Shown: positions 1 to 9,038, numbered from the stretch's first letter. The stretch: 64,000 bases of DNA from Paenibacillus gyeongsangnamensis (GCF_027533625.1 NZ_JAQAGZ010000011.1:124001-188000); one strand, 5' to 3'. A program made the numbers and translations. Notes: generated by a model from the sequence alone, not told the origin.

Positions 1-826
1 TCAGAACCGGGATAAACGCATTCCGAAAAGCATGATTATAAATAATGAAAAACTGCGACAATCCTTTTGCTCTGGCTGTACGGATAAAATCGGAACGCAG
101 CACCTCCAGCATGGCGGAACGGGTCATTCGGGCGATAATAGCCATAGGAATCGTGCCGAGCGCAATGCCCGGTAAGATCAAATGCTTTAAAACCGTCCAA
201 AATTGATCCCAGCTTCCGGCGAGTAAGGCGTCGATCATGTAAATGTTCGTGACCGCCTCGATCGGATCCCTCACATCCATACGGCCGATAGAAGGAAGCC
301 ACTGCAGCTTCAACGCAAACGCCCATTGCTCCATTAATCCGAGCCAAAACACCGGCATGGAGACGCCAACCAGGGCCACTAACATTCCTGCATAATCAAA
401 CCATGAGTTTTGCTTGAGCGCACTGAATATCCCGACATTAATCCCCAGGAATACGGCAAACAGCATACTAACTAGCGTCAACTCCAGCGTGGCAGCCATG
501 TATGGAAAAATTTCCTTAGAAATCGCTTCTCTCGTGCGGATCGAGTTTCCTAAATCTCCGGAAACCAGCTTTTTCATATATTCATAGTACTGGACATAGG
601 CCGGCTCATTCAGGCCGAGCTCATTCCTTAATGCTTTTACGGATTCAACGCTCGCCTTTTCTCCTAAAATAATTTCCGCAGGATCGCCAGGAATCGCATG
701 AATGATGCCAAACACAATGATGGTCATCCCGATTAATACGGGAATCAATTGCAGCAGCCGCCTAATGATGTAGTTTACGATGTTGATCCCCCGCTTTCTT
801 TTAAAAAAAGAGCGGCAGCCGAACAT
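1..826 (-). CDS. dppB: Dipeptide/oligopeptide ABC permease, DppB-type (3' end cut by window)
   Basis: Inner-membrane permease of a peptide ABC importer. The frame is open from an ATG at 826 (MFGCRSFFKRKRG, ribosome site GGAGG 9 bases upstream) to base 1; 275 codons are present and the last ~30-40 residues of a usual ~310-residue DppB lie outside. The conserved N-terminus NYIIRRLLQLIPVLIG with the first membrane helix is visible, as is the IIHAIPGDP segment. The basic extension before NYIIRR is unusual: most homologues start at about that point, but no other start codon lies between. It follows the binding-protein gene by 21 bases and is the last gene seen of the peptide-uptake operon; a DppC gene should follow outside. 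Family identity is sure, substrate is not. Confidence 0.9.
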   Translation of the reverse strand, partial: MFGCRSFFKRKRGINIVNYIIRRLLQLIPVLIGMTIIVFGIIHAIPGDPAEIILGEKASVESVKALRNELGLNEPAYVQYYEYMKKLVSGDLGNSIRTREAISKEIFPYMAATLELTLVSMLFAVFLGINVGIFSALKQNSWFDYAGMLVALVGVSMPVFWLGLMEQWAFALKLQWLPSIGRMDVRDPIEAVTNIYMIDALLAGSWDQFWTVLKHLILPGIALGTIPMAIIARMTRSAMLEVLRSDFIRTARAKGLSQFFIIYNHAFRNAFIPVL

Positions 827-847
827 ATGCCGCCCTCCACTGTCAAG

Positions 848-2503
848 TTACTTGAAGTAAACCTCCGTATAGGCTTCCGAGCCGGTCGGAGACGGTACGA
901 AGCCGGCCACATTGGCTTTTGCTCCAAGCAACGGCGTAGAGTGAACAAGCGGAATCCATGGGGCGTCCTTCTTCATAATAACCTGCGCTTTTTTGTACAA
1001 ATCCTCGCGTTTTGCTTTATCCGTTGCGGACTGCGCTTCGATGAGCAGGCTGTGGACCTCGTCGTTGGAATAGCGGCTGCGGTTGTTGCCGCCAATGTTG
1101 TCTTTATCCAATTGGTTGTACAGGAAGTTGTCGGGGTCTCCGTTATCTCCGGTCCAGCCAAGCAAGAACAGATCGTCCTTCTCGCCTTTTTTCACATCAT
1201 CTAAATACGTCGCCCATTCCGGAGAAGAAATTTTCGTTTTTACGCCGATTTTGGCAAAGTCCGCTTGAATGGCTTCCGCCACCTTTTTAGCATCCTGCAT
1301 GTACGGACGGGAAACAGGCATCGCATAGAACACATATTCACCAGGCAATCCGTTCGGGTAGCCGGCCTCCTTCAAAAGCGACTTGGCTTTCTCCAAATCG
1401 TAAGGATAGTCTTGAACGTCTTTGTTATATCCCCACAAGGAAGGAGGCATCGGGTTGGTGGCCGGCTCTGCCAATCCCCCGAAGAAAGCGGAAATAATGG
1501 CTTTCTTGTTAACGGCGTAGCTCAGTGCTACACGCACCTTCGGATCGTCGAACGGCTTTTTGGTCGTCACAAAACCGAAGTAACCGACGTTGAACGAAGG
1601 ACGAATCACCTTTTGCAAGTTCTTATTGCCCTCCAGCGTCTTCAGATCGTCCGCGTTTATGCCTTCAATAAGGTCAAGCTCGCCGTTTTGCAAAGCCGTA
1701 AAACGGGCCGAGTTATCCGGAATCGCACGAACAATGACTTTGTTCAGCTTCGGTAAGCCTTGCTTCCAATAATTCGGGTTTTTCTCCAGAGTAATGGAAT
1801 CGTTGCGCTTCCACTCTTTAAATACGAACGGGCCCGTTCCGACCGGCTCTGATTTGAACTTTTCTTTTTTCTCTTGAATCGCCTTCGGGCTGCCGATACT
1901 GAACGCTGGCATGGCAACGTTTTGCAGGAACGGGGCTGAAGGCTTGTTCAGCGTGAACTGAACCGTATTCGGATCAATGGCTTTTACCTCTTTAATAACT
2001 CGCTTGTCATCGGCTCCAAACATGGAGGTGTAATAGTCGAAGGAATCGCCCTGGAATTTATAAGGGCTCTTCGGGTCGCTCCAACGGTTGAAGTTAAATA
2101 CGACGGCATCCGCGTTGAAGTCGGTTCCGTCATGGAATTTTACGCCTTTTCTCAGCGTAAATGTATATTGAAGCCCATCGCTGGATACTTTCCAGCTTTC
2201 CGCCAGTCCCGCCTGGACTTCCGTAGTGCCCGGCTTATATTCCAGCAGCTTGTCAAATACCTGTTGCGCAATCTTTATCGATTCCCCATCCGTTACAATA
2301 GACGGATCCAGCGATGCCGAATCACCCCCGCGTCCTACGATAAGGGTATCCTGCACTTTTTTAGGAGCCTCCTGCTTGGTCTCTTGCTTTGGCGTTTCCC
2401 CCGCTTTCTGATCTCCCTTTTTGTCTCCGCCGCTTGTACACCCGGCTAGCGTAAACGACATGGCTAGAACGCACATCATTCCGAGCTTTGCCCATTTCTT
2501 CAT
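848..2503 (-). CDS. Peptide ABC transporter substrate-binding lipoprotein (SBP family 5)
   Basis: Extracytoplasmic solute receptor of the OppA/DppA type, 551 residues. Residues 1-22 are a lipoprotein signal (MKKWAKLGMM... LAGC) with cleavage before Cys22, so the mature protein is lipid-anchored outside the membrane. A Lys/Glu-rich linker follows, then the family-5 fold with the diagnostic stretch YTFTLRKGVKFHDGT. The start has a GGAGG site. It lies between DppF and DppB in one minus-strand operon. Substrates of this family are peptides, nickel chelates or glycosides; the C26 gamma-glutamyl hydrolase at the head of the operon makes (gamma-glutamyl) peptides the likeliest, which is inference. 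Confidence 0.93.
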   Translation of the reverse strand: MKKWAKLGMMCVLAMSFTLAGCTSGGDKKGDQKAGETPKQETKQEAPKKVQDTLIVGRGGDSASLDPSIVTDGESIKIAQQVFDKLLEYKPGTTEVQAGLAESWKVSSDGLQYTFTLRKGVKFHDGTDFNADAVVFNFNRWSDPKSPYKFQGDSFDYYTSMFGADDKRVIKEVKAIDPNTVQFTLNKPSAPFLQNVAMPAFSIGSPKAIQEKKEKFKSEPVGTGPFVFKEWKRNDSITLEKNPNYWKQGLPKLNKVIVRAIPDNSARFTALQNGELDLIEGINADDLKTLEGNKNLQKVIRPSFNVGYFGFVTTKKPFDDPKVRVALSYAVNKKAIISAFFGGLAEPATNPMPPSLWGYNKDVQDYPYDLEKAKSLLKEAGYPNGLPGEYVFYAMPVSRPYMQDAKKVAEAIQADFAKIGVKTKISSPEWATYLDDVKKGEKDDLFLLGWTGDNGDPDNFLYNQLDKDNIGGNNRSRYSNDEVHSLLIEAQSATDKAKREDLYKKAQVIMKKDAPWIPLVHSTPLLGAKANVAGFVPSPTGSEAYTEVYFK

Positions 2504-2566
2504 AGAAAATGAACCTCCACGTTTTATTTTCTAATAAAATATGTGATCCTACCCGGACCAAAGAGA

Positions 2567-3535
2567 TCAGGAGTAGAGATGGCACGCGACTTGATGCTGT
2601 TCGCTGAGCTGAAGCAGTCCAGGCCGTTCCGTCCTGCACCGTTCCGAAGCGGAAGGACAACGGGTATGAAACGCGCAGCCCTGCGGCGCCTTCGCCGGAT
2701 TCGGGACATCGCCTTCCAAAATGATTCTTTCGCTCTTCACAAACGGGTCCGGAACAGGAACCGCAGAAAGGAGCGCCTGCGTATACGGATGCTTCGGGTT
2801 CGAATACAGTTCGCGCTTCTCGGCTAGCTCTACGATACGACCCAAATACATAACGGCAACGCGATCGCAAAAATGTTTGACTACACTAAGATCGTGAGCG
2901 ATAAAAATAAAAGTAAGCTGGAATTGGCGCTGCAATTGTTTGAGCAGGTTAAGAATTTGTGACTGGATGGATACGTCGAGGGCGGATACTGGCTCATCGG
3001 CCACAATAAGCTTGGGGTTTAGGGCAAGTGCTCTTGCAATGACGATTCTTTGCCGCTGTCCTCCCGAAAATTGGTGAGGATAACGATTCAGCTGCGAAGG
3101 GTTCAGGCCGACATGTTCCATCAGCTTCAGAACGCGGTCAAGCCGATCTTCTTTACTGCCGATACCGTGGACGATAAACGGTTCTTCCAATATTTTACGA
3201 ACCGTATGCCTCGGGTTTAAAGAAGCAAAGGGATCCTGAAAGACGATCTGCATATCTTTACGGATTCTCCTGAGCTCTTTTTCGGACATTGACGTAATGT
3301 CTTGCCCGTCAAACATCACTTTTCCGTTTGTAGGCTCGATCAACCTCAATAATGATCGGCCGGTTGTCGACTTCCCGCAGCCGCTTTCGCCTACAAGCCC
3401 GAACGTTTCCCCTTTTTTCACGAAAAACGACAGATCATCAACGGCTTTTACGCTTCCGCTTTCCCGCTGCAGCAAGCCGGTCTTGATCGGAAAATACGTC
3501 TTCAAGCCTTGCACTTCCAAAAGATTCGGACTCAC
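2567..3535 (-). CDS. dppF: Peptide ABC transporter ATP-binding protein, DppF/OppF-type
   Basis: Second ATPase of the peptide importer, 322 residues. Walker A is GESGCGKST (about residues 50-58), the signature is FSGGQRQR, Walker B is LIVADEP, and the switch histidine is in IAHDLSVV. The C-terminal oligopeptide/dipeptide domain with Cys-containing GCAFHTRCP is present; that motif binds an Fe-S cluster in some family members. Translation starts at a GTG at 3535 behind a GGGGTG site, 11 bases after the dppD stop, so the two ATPases are translated together. Function is firm at family level. Confidence 0.93.
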   Translation of the reverse strand: MSPNLLEVQGLKTYFPIKTGLLQRESGSVKAVDDLSFFVKKGETFGLVGESGCGKSTTGRSLLRLIEPTNGKVMFDGQDITSMSEKELRRIRKDMQIVFQDPFASLNPRHTVRKILEEPFIVHGIGSKEDRLDRVLKLMEHVGLNPSQLNRYPHQFSGGQRQRIVIARALALNPKLIVADEPVSALDVSIQSQILNLLKQLQRQFQLTFIFIAHDLSVVKHFCDRVAVMYLGRIVELAEKRELYSNPKHPYTQALLSAVPVPDPFVKSERIILEGDVPNPAKAPQGCAFHTRCPSASERCRTERPGLLQLSEQHQVACHLYS

Positions 3536-3546
3536 TTCATCACCCC

Positions 3547-4515
3547 TTATCGATTCATCCAGCAGCGGCTGCTGTGACCTGACTCCATCTCGACTAATTC
3601 AGGCAGCTCGATGCGGCATCGGTCGGTTGCCCAATCGCACCTGGGAGCAAACCGGCAGCCTTCTTTAATTGCTCCCGGCATAGGCACGTTACCCGGAATC
3701 GAATACAAAGTCTCGTTTTCCGTATCCATTCTCGGAATGGATTGGATTAAGCCTTTTGTATAGGGGTGCCTCGGATTTTTAAAAATTTGAAAGACGTTTC
3801 CTTCTTCGACCACCTTGCCCGCATACATGACAACCACCCGGTTGCACATTTCCGCGACGACCCCCAAATCATGGGTAATCAACATGATAGCCGTTCCAGT
3901 ATCTTTGTTTAGTTTTTTCATCAGATCCAATATTTGGGCTTGGATCGTTACATCCAGCGCCGTAGTCGGCTCGTCGGCAATCAGCAGCTTCGGTTCGCAG
4001 CTGAGCGCCATGGCAATCATGACTCTCTGCCTCATGCCTCCCGACAATTGATGCGGGTACTCGTCCATAATCGCTTCCGCCCGCGGAATGCCTACTTTTT
4101 TCAGCATATCGATCGCTAACTCGCGCGCCCTCTTTCGGCTGACGCGAAGGTGAATTTTGATCGTTTCCGCAACCTGCTTACCTATGGTCAATAAAGGATT
4201 GAGAGAAGTCATCGGTTCTTGAAAAATCATCGATATTTCATTGCCGCGCAAAGCCTTCATCCGTTTCTCTTTGGCTTTCACCAAATCCTCTCCAAAAAAA
4301 CGGATCGTTCCTCCAACAATCTTGCCCGGAGGTTCCGGGATTAGCCTCATGATGGAAAGGGAGGTCACACTTTTACCACAACCCGATTCCCCCACAATCC
4401 CAAGAACTTCACCTTCTTTTATGTACAGGTCCACTCCGTCAACGGCAGGAATTTCCCCCCGGTCCATGATGAAATGGGTTTTCAGGTCATTAATTTCCAA
4501 TAATCTTGAAGTCAT
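3547..4515 (-). CDS. dppD: Peptide ABC transporter ATP-binding protein, DppD/OppD-type
   Basis: First ATPase of the peptide importer, 322 residues, pairing with the DppF-type protein. Walker A GESGCGKSV, signature LSGGMRQR, Walker B LLIADEPT and a C-terminal oligo/dipeptide extension ending in GCRFAPRCDWATDRC are all visible. The ATG at 4515 has an AGGGGG site 10 bases upstream and lies 22 bases after the C26 hydrolase stop, so the hydrolase and transporter form one transcription unit. Its partner permeases are the DppB at the window edge and presumably a DppC beyond it. Confidence 0.93.
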   Translation of the reverse strand: MTSRLLEINDLKTHFIMDRGEIPAVDGVDLYIKEGEVLGIVGESGCGKSVTSLSIMRLIPEPPGKIVGGTIRFFGEDLVKAKEKRMKALRGNEISMIFQEPMTSLNPLLTIGKQVAETIKIHLRVSRKRARELAIDMLKKVGIPRAEAIMDEYPHQLSGGMRQRVMIAMALSCEPKLLIADEPTTALDVTIQAQILDLMKKLNKDTGTAIMLITHDLGVVAEMCNRVVVMYAGKVVEEGNVFQIFKNPRHPYTKGLIQSIPRMDTENETLYSIPGNVPMPGAIKEGCRFAPRCDWATDRCRIELPELVEMESGHSSRCWMNR

Positions 4516-4537
4516 TCATCTACAGCCCCCTGCTTAT

Positions 4538-5299
4538 TTAAGAAGTGAGACCTTGTGTACGAACATAGGAAACAAACCGGTCGAACAAAGACTGTTGAAG
4601 CTTATCTTTCTCGGACATCATTTCCGGATGCCATTGAACGGCAACGACAAACCGATGATAGGTCGATTCCACCGCCTCAATGATGTGATCTTCCGATAAA
4701 GCGCTTACTTTCAAATGTTCGCCGAGCGCTTTTATCGCTTGATGATGATAGGAATTCACCCCCAATTGTTCGACCCCCGACATCTGGTACAGCTTCGAAT
4801 CTTTGTCGATCTGCACGGTATGGGTAGCCTGCCACTTGCGAAACTGTTTATGCGAATGAAAATGCTCTGCCCCCAGATCGGTCACCAAATCCTGATACAA
4901 GCTTCCTCCAAGCGCTACATTTAACATTTGCAAGCCTCTGCAAATACAGAAAACCGGCATATCTCGGCGTAACGCGCAGTCGAGCAGCGCGAGCTCGAAC
5001 GAATCTCTCTCCGTCGACAGCTTGCCGAGATTTGCTTTTGGCCGTTCTCCGTAAAGAAGGGGGCTGACATCGCTGCCTCCTGTCAGCAGCAAGCCATCAA
5101 GGCGGTCCAGAAGCGTCTCGATCCGCTTCTTATCCTCTAGTACCGGAAGCATGATAGGAATGGCGCCGGCGCTTTCCAACGACCTCGTATAATCGTAGGA
5201 CATAACGGCCATATCGCGTCCAAGCGAGCCGATCGAACCGAGGTTGCCCGTTTCCGATTGGTCCAAATAATATCCTGTTGCGCCGATAAGCACTGACAT
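4538..5299 (-). CDS. Gamma-glutamyl-gamma-aminobutyrate hydrolase family protein (peptidase C26, PuuD-like)
   Basis: Class I glutamine-amidotransferase-fold hydrolase that cleaves gamma-glutamyl amide bonds in the cytoplasm. The nucleophile elbow is FCICRGLQ (Cys at about residue 120 from the chosen start) and the His-Glu pair is WHPE near residue 224, so the catalytic triad is intact. I prefer the ATG at 5299 (MSVLIGATG) because GGAG lies 9 bases before it; an in-frame ATG at 5314 would add five residues. It heads the peptide-importer operon, which suggests imported gamma-glutamyl compounds are hydrolysed on arrival. Transcription would start from the promoter at 5374-5402 and be repressed through the cre-like sites just downstream. 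Confidence 0.85.
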   Translation of the reverse strand: MSVLIGATGYYLDQSETGNLGSIGSLGRDMAVMSYDYTRSLESAGAIPIMLPVLEDKKRIETLLDRLDGLLLTGGSDVSPLLYGERPKANLGKLSTERDSFELALLDCALRRDMPVFCICRGLQMLNVALGGSLYQDLVTDLGAEHFHSHKQFRKWQATHTVQIDKDSKLYQMSGVEQLGVNSYHHQAIKALGEHLKVSALSEDHIIEAVESTYHRFVVAVQWHPEMMSEKDKLQQSLFDRFVSYVRTQGLTS

Positions 5300-5327
5300 G
5301 ATATCGAGCTCCATTCCTGCACCTTAT

Positions 5328-5363
5328 TAGTAACCGTTTTCAATTAATTTGTAAACGCTTTCT
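5328..5363 (-). promoter_or_regulatory. Two tandem cre-like (CcpA) operator sites
   Basis: The site at 5349-5363 (minus strand AGAAAGCGTTTACAA) matches the Bacillus cre consensus WTGNAANCGNWNNCW at every position. A second at 5328-5342 (minus strand TGAAAACGGTTACTA) has one mismatch. They are offset by exactly 21 bp, two helical turns, and both lie just downstream of the -10 box, a position where CcpA represses. CcpA itself is not in the window. Confidence 0.65.
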
Positions 5364-5373
5364 AACTCATTGT

Positions 5374-5402
5374 ATTTTATCACCTTGGGGAAATTTTGTA
5401 AA
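5374..5402 (-). promoter_or_regulatory. SigA-type promoter of the C26/peptide-importer operon
   Basis: On the minus strand TTTACA (5402-5397) and TAAAAT (5379-5374) are separated by exactly 17 bases. The predicted start is near 5367, immediately before the two cre-like sites and about 70 bases upstream of the hydrolase start codon. Confidence 0.6.
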
Positions 5403-5496
5403 TTTTATTTTTTGAAAATTCCATTTTATCAGATAAGTATTTAGTGAAACCAAATATTTCCTCATAAAAAGCCCATGGTTCCTTTTGAAGCTTGTA

Positions 5497-7176
5497 TTAT
5501 ATTTTCGTATGAGGCACTAACGTGTCAGCGGTTTTGACATCGATGATTGTCGGTTTGCGCTGCTGCAATGCCAGACGCAGTAATTCCTCAAACTGCTGTG
5601 CGTTGTCTGCCTTAAGTCCCCGACCTCCGCAAGATTGAGCGATCATGGCAAAGTCCGGGCAGCCAAGTTCACTTCCCATCGTGTTTAATCCGCTGACCTC
5701 CATCCGGTTTTTCTCCATCGCATATGAACCGTTATTCATCACAATAACAATTACAGGAAGCTGGTACCGTACGGCGGTAATAAATTCCATCATTGTTTGC
5801 AGAACGCCGCCGTCTCCGACAACGGCTACCACCTGGCGGAGCGGAAATTCCAACTGAGCGGCTATCGCTGCGGGTAGTCCGAAACCCATCGTACGCCAAC
5901 GCCCGGAGACCAGAATATCCTGCCGTTTTGCTTGAAAAATCCGGTTGAACCAAATTGTATGATCACCTGTATCGAGAGCAATAACAGCATCCGGATCAAC
6001 GTAGTCAGCAATTGCCTTGATGACACGCTGAGGCGGGATAGGCGTTCCTTCGCTATCAGCCTCCTTCTCAATTTGCTGTTTCCAGGTGCCCCTAACTTCA
6101 GCAATCCGTTTTTCCCAATCCGTACGAATGGACGAATCGGACTTAAATTCCTTTAACAACTGCGGAACCACCATTTGCAAATCGCCAACAATACCTTTTT
6201 TTACAACTCTGCCCAATCCGATCTGCGCCGGTACCTTATCCATCTGTACAATCGGCAAATGGTTTGGGATATAATCATCCGGCCACCAGGTGCCGCCCAG
6301 GATGAGAATCAAATCGCTTTCCGCCAGCAGCAGGCTTGCCGCCTCGCTCCCCGCCTCTCCCAATCCCCCGGCAAATAATGGATGATCATTTGGAAACAGT
6401 GATCTGGCCGGCATTGTAGTAATGACCGCCGCGGGCAGCTTCTCTGCCAGCTCTCGTACCGAACTGGCTGAATTTTTAACACCGCGTCCAAGCAAAAACA
6501 CGGGTTTTTGGGAGCTTTTCAACATATTGACGGTTTCTTGGATATGCTCTACGGGAGTCATAAGCGTTTGATGCAGGTGGGCGTTGTAAGTATAAATTTC
6601 ACCTTGAACCTGCTGCTGAAACAAATCTTTCGGAATAGAAAGATGAGTTACTTTTCCCATCACTTGAGCATTGATCAGCGCTTTTTGCAATAAGTCCGGT
6701 AATGCGTCCGGGTGTGTCAGCAGCTCCGTCTGCTCGGCGATAGGGCTGATCAATCGCTGTTGATTAATATACTGCTTCGTGCTTGTGCCGATTTTCTTCG
6801 TTTCCACCTGTCCGGTAATCGCAAGCACCCCTGCGCCGTCCATAGATGCGTCCCCCAAACCGTTCAGCAGGTTAGCAATCCCCGGCCCGCTGGTGGCAAG
6901 ACAAACACCAATCCTACCCGTCAGTTTCGCTTCCGCCGAAGCCATTAAAGCGGCTCCGCACTCATGTGCGCAGGCAATATATTGTATTCTATTCTGCTTT
7001 GCCAACTCGTCCAATAAAAATAAAGTAGCATCACCGATGACCCCGAAGATTCGTTTAACTCCCCAAGATGCCAACTGATCAATTAGGAATCGGGATACGT
7101 TAAGGCTTTGGGTTGATTTGGGTAGATTCGCATTCACCGGCTGTGTCGTTTTGACCTCTGGCGTAATCTGTACCAT
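5497..7176 (-). CDS. Thiamine-diphosphate-dependent enzyme, pyruvate oxidase / acetolactate synthase-like
   Basis: 559-residue enzyme of the acetohydroxyacid synthase/pyruvate oxidase superfamily in the usual three-domain order: N-terminal Pyr domain with the activating Glu in CAHECGAA (Glu72), central Rossmann-like domain around residues 210-350, and C-terminal PP domain with the Mg/ThDP motif GDGG...MNN. It resembles stand-alone proteins such as B. subtilis YdaP more than biosynthetic IlvB, because no small subunit follows. Likely substrate is pyruvate or another 2-oxo acid; the reaction cannot be fixed from sequence alone. No strong ribosome site precedes the ATG at 7176, so the first ~25 non-conserved residues may be over-called. 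It is monocistronic. Confidence 0.85.
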   Translation of the reverse strand: MVQITPEVKTTQPVNANLPKSTQSLNVSRFLIDQLASWGVKRIFGVIGDATLFLLDELAKQNRIQYIACAHECGAALMASAEAKLTGRIGVCLATSGPGIANLLNGLGDASMDGAGVLAITGQVETKKIGTSTKQYINQQRLISPIAEQTELLTHPDALPDLLQKALINAQVMGKVTHLSIPKDLFQQQVQGEIYTYNAHLHQTLMTPVEHIQETVNMLKSSQKPVFLLGRGVKNSASSVRELAEKLPAAVITTMPARSLFPNDHPLFAGGLGEAGSEAASLLLAESDLILILGGTWWPDDYIPNHLPIVQMDKVPAQIGLGRVVKKGIVGDLQMVVPQLLKEFKSDSSIRTDWEKRIAEVRGTWKQQIEKEADSEGTPIPPQRVIKAIADYVDPDAVIALDTGDHTIWFNRIFQAKRQDILVSGRWRTMGFGLPAAIAAQLEFPLRQVVAVVGDGGVLQTMMEFITAVRYQLPVIVIVMNNGSYAMEKNRMEVSGLNTMGSELGCPDFAMIAQSCGGRGLKADNAQQFEELLRLALQQRKPTIIDVKTADTLVPHTKI

Positions 7177-7415
7177 AGCTTTAATAAATCAACTCTTTTC
7201 CAAATAAATGACTGTCAGAATCGAGGATTCCCGATGTGAATATCCGACCTTGACTAGTTTTCCCAAACAGTCATTGAGCATGCAATTCCCCAGGTTTTAA
7301 TGCAAAAAGAGCCGCTAGTATATCGGGTCCAAAGATTTTGATGCATTCCAAAGCATATTCGGTCCTTTATTGTACAATCCTATGATGAGTACGGAACAAC
7401 GAAAGGAGCTTCCTT

Positions 7416-7721
7416 ATGGCGATCACAATGAATCCTCCGGCTCAGCAAGCCCAAGTACCGATTCCGGTTCCGCCGCGTGTCATTACAACGAAAGATCTGC
7501 TCTACTTGAAAGACGCTTTATCTTGGGAGTTAGAGGCATATAAGAAATTTCATTTCTTCGCCCAACAGGCGAAAAGTCCACAAATCAAGCAAGCGCTTGA
7601 TAAAGCGGGTCAAATGCATCAGCGTCATTACCAAAAACTTCTTACCCATCTGCAAGTGGACAACAATACCGCAATGGCCAGCCTGCCTCGTCCGCAACAG
7701 ACGCAGCAGGCATCACAGTAA
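7416..7721 (+). CDS. Spore coat-associated protein, ferritin-like / CotF N-terminal type
   Basis: 101-residue protein with a helical core (residues ~25-85: TTKDLLYLKDALSWELEAYK) of the spore-coat/ferritin-like kind and Pro/Gln-rich ends. A clear AAAGGAG site precedes the ATG. It is followed after 14 bases by a CotF-family gene, so the two form a small operon ending at the hairpin at 8133-8167. Such pairs are expressed in the sporulation mother cell in other Bacillales; no sporulation promoter could be assigned with confidence upstream. Confidence 0.75.
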   Translation: MAITMNPPAQQAQVPIPVPPRVITTKDLLYLKDALSWELEAYKKFHFFAQQAKSPQIKQALDKAGQMHQRHYQKLLTHLQVDNNTAMASLPRPQQTQQASQ

Positions 7722-7735
7722 AGGAGATTCAATCG

Positions 7736-8080
7736 ATGCAAACGCAGCAAGCTCAAAGTCATAATCAAATTGCCAATCCGCAGTCCGGACAACTGCCGCA
7801 AGTCAAAGGACCGGAGATGAACGACCGTGATTTTCTGAACGACGGTCTCGCTACGTGCAAATACTTAACCGACAGCCTGAATATTGCTGTCCGCGAAGCC
7901 AGCCACGAACAGCTTCATGCCGACATGCTCCAAATTTTGACGGAAACGCATCACAGCGCACGCGAGCTGTATAACCTGATGTTTCAAAACGGCTGGTATA
8001 AACTTGAGGCCGAGGAGCAACAAAAACTCCAGCAGGCCCATCAGCAATTTAGCGGGTATTCTTCGCAGTTTCCTTATTGA
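7736..8080 (+). CDS. CotF-family spore coat protein
   Basis: 114-residue protein. After a Gln/Asn/Ser-rich leader of ~30 residues comes the CotF domain (MNDRDFLNDGLATCKYLTDS and the following helix with ELYNLMFQNGWY), the form found in short coat proteins of Bacillus and Paenibacillus. An AAAGGAG site precedes the ATG at 7736. It is translated with the upstream coat gene. The internal Met at about residue 31 could be a processed start, but the upstream leader has the better ribosome site. Confidence 0.85.
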   Translation: MQTQQAQSHNQIANPQSGQLPQVKGPEMNDRDFLNDGLATCKYLTDSLNIAVREASHEQLHADMLQILTETHHSARELYNLMFQNGWYKLEAEEQQKLQQAHQQFSGYSSQFPY

Positions 8081-8132
8081 GTTTGCGTTCAAGAGCGTCC
8101 TCCTACATCCGCAAGCCCTGCCTCAGGCACAT

Positions 8133-8167
8133 GACTGGGACTCCATAGGTTTCTAGGAGTCCCAGTC
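8133..8167 (+). terminator. Hairpin terminator after the coat-protein operon
   Basis: A 12-bp perfect stem (GACTGGGACTCC / GGAGTCCCAGTC) around an 11-base loop, followed on the plus strand by a T-rich stretch. It lies between convergent units and may also end the sugar ABC operon read from the right. Confidence 0.65.
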
Positions 8168-8207
8168 TGCTTATCCTTTCTCTACGCCTCCAACGTAATA
8201 CTCTTTA

Positions 8208-9038
8208 CTAATCTTTGATCGCTCCGGCGGCTATATCCGAGATGAATTGGCGGCTGGCCATCAAAAAGATAACAATCAATGGCAGCGTAGCCATTAAGGT
8301 TCCGGCCATGACCATAGCGTAATCGGTATTGTAAATGCCGTTCAGCTGAGAAAGCGTCACCTGCAGCGTATATTTTGCCGGGTCGGTTAAGATTACAAGC
8401 GGCCACATATAATCGTTCCACGAGCCGATAAAGCTGAATATGCCCAGAAAAGCGAGCGCGGGTCTCAATATCGGCAGCGCCACGTTCCAGTACAGCCGGA
8501 AAAGCCCGCAGCCGTCGATCCGCCCTGCACTGAGCAGTTCGTCGTGCACTGCACCGGTGGCGTACTGTCTCATCCAGAAGATGCCAAAGGCACTGGCCAT
8601 CCCGGGGACGATCAGCGCTTTGAACGAGCCGACCCAACCGAGCTTTTGCATAATCATAAAGGAGGGAATAAGCGATAGTTGATGCGGGATCATCATGGTA
8701 AGCAGCATGAGCGTAAACAATATTTTTTTACCGGGAAATTCAAACTTCGCAAACGCAAAGCCGGCTAAGGAGCAGAAGAAAAGCACTAATAATGTGGAAG
8801 TAACGGCTACAAACAAGGTATTGAAGAAGGAACCGAAAAAATCGATATGGCTTATGACATTACGGATATTCTTGATCAGCTCTCCGCCGAATGTGAGTTC
8901 AGGGGGAAAGCGATAAATTTCGCTTGTAGTACGGGTAGCCATAACGGTGAGCCAATAGAACGGAAAGATGGACAGCACGACGACTATTAGCAGCGCCAGA
9001 TGCAGCAAGAGCTTTTTTAAAGGATTTTGACCAACCAT
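8208..9038 (-). CDS. Carbohydrate ABC permease, MalG/UgpE-type
   Basis: Second membrane subunit of a CUT1 sugar importer, about 276 residues and six predicted helices. The EAA loop that contacts the ATPase reads DELLSAGRIDGCGLFRLYWNVALP and the C-terminus ends AAGAIKD as usual. I start it at 9038 (MVGQNPLKK) because GGAGG lies 8 bases upstream; the longer frame to 9065 overlaps the previous gene. The operon is binding protein, MalF-type, MalG-type; no ATPase gene is present, so a shared MsmX-like ATPase elsewhere probably powers it. Confidence 0.9.
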   Translation of the reverse strand: MVGQNPLKKLLLHLALLIVVVLSIFPFYWLTVMATRTTSEIYRFPPELTFGGELIKNIRNVISHIDFFGSFFNTLFVAVTSTLLVLFFCSLAGFAFAKFEFPGKKILFTLMLLTMMIPHQLSLIPSFMIMQKLGWVGSFKALIVPGMASAFGIFWMRQYATGAVHDELLSAGRIDGCGLFRLYWNVALPILRPALAFLGIFSFIGSWNDYMWPLVILTDPAKYTLQVTLSQLNGIYNTDYAMVMAGTLMATLPLIVIFLMASRQFISDIAAGAIKD

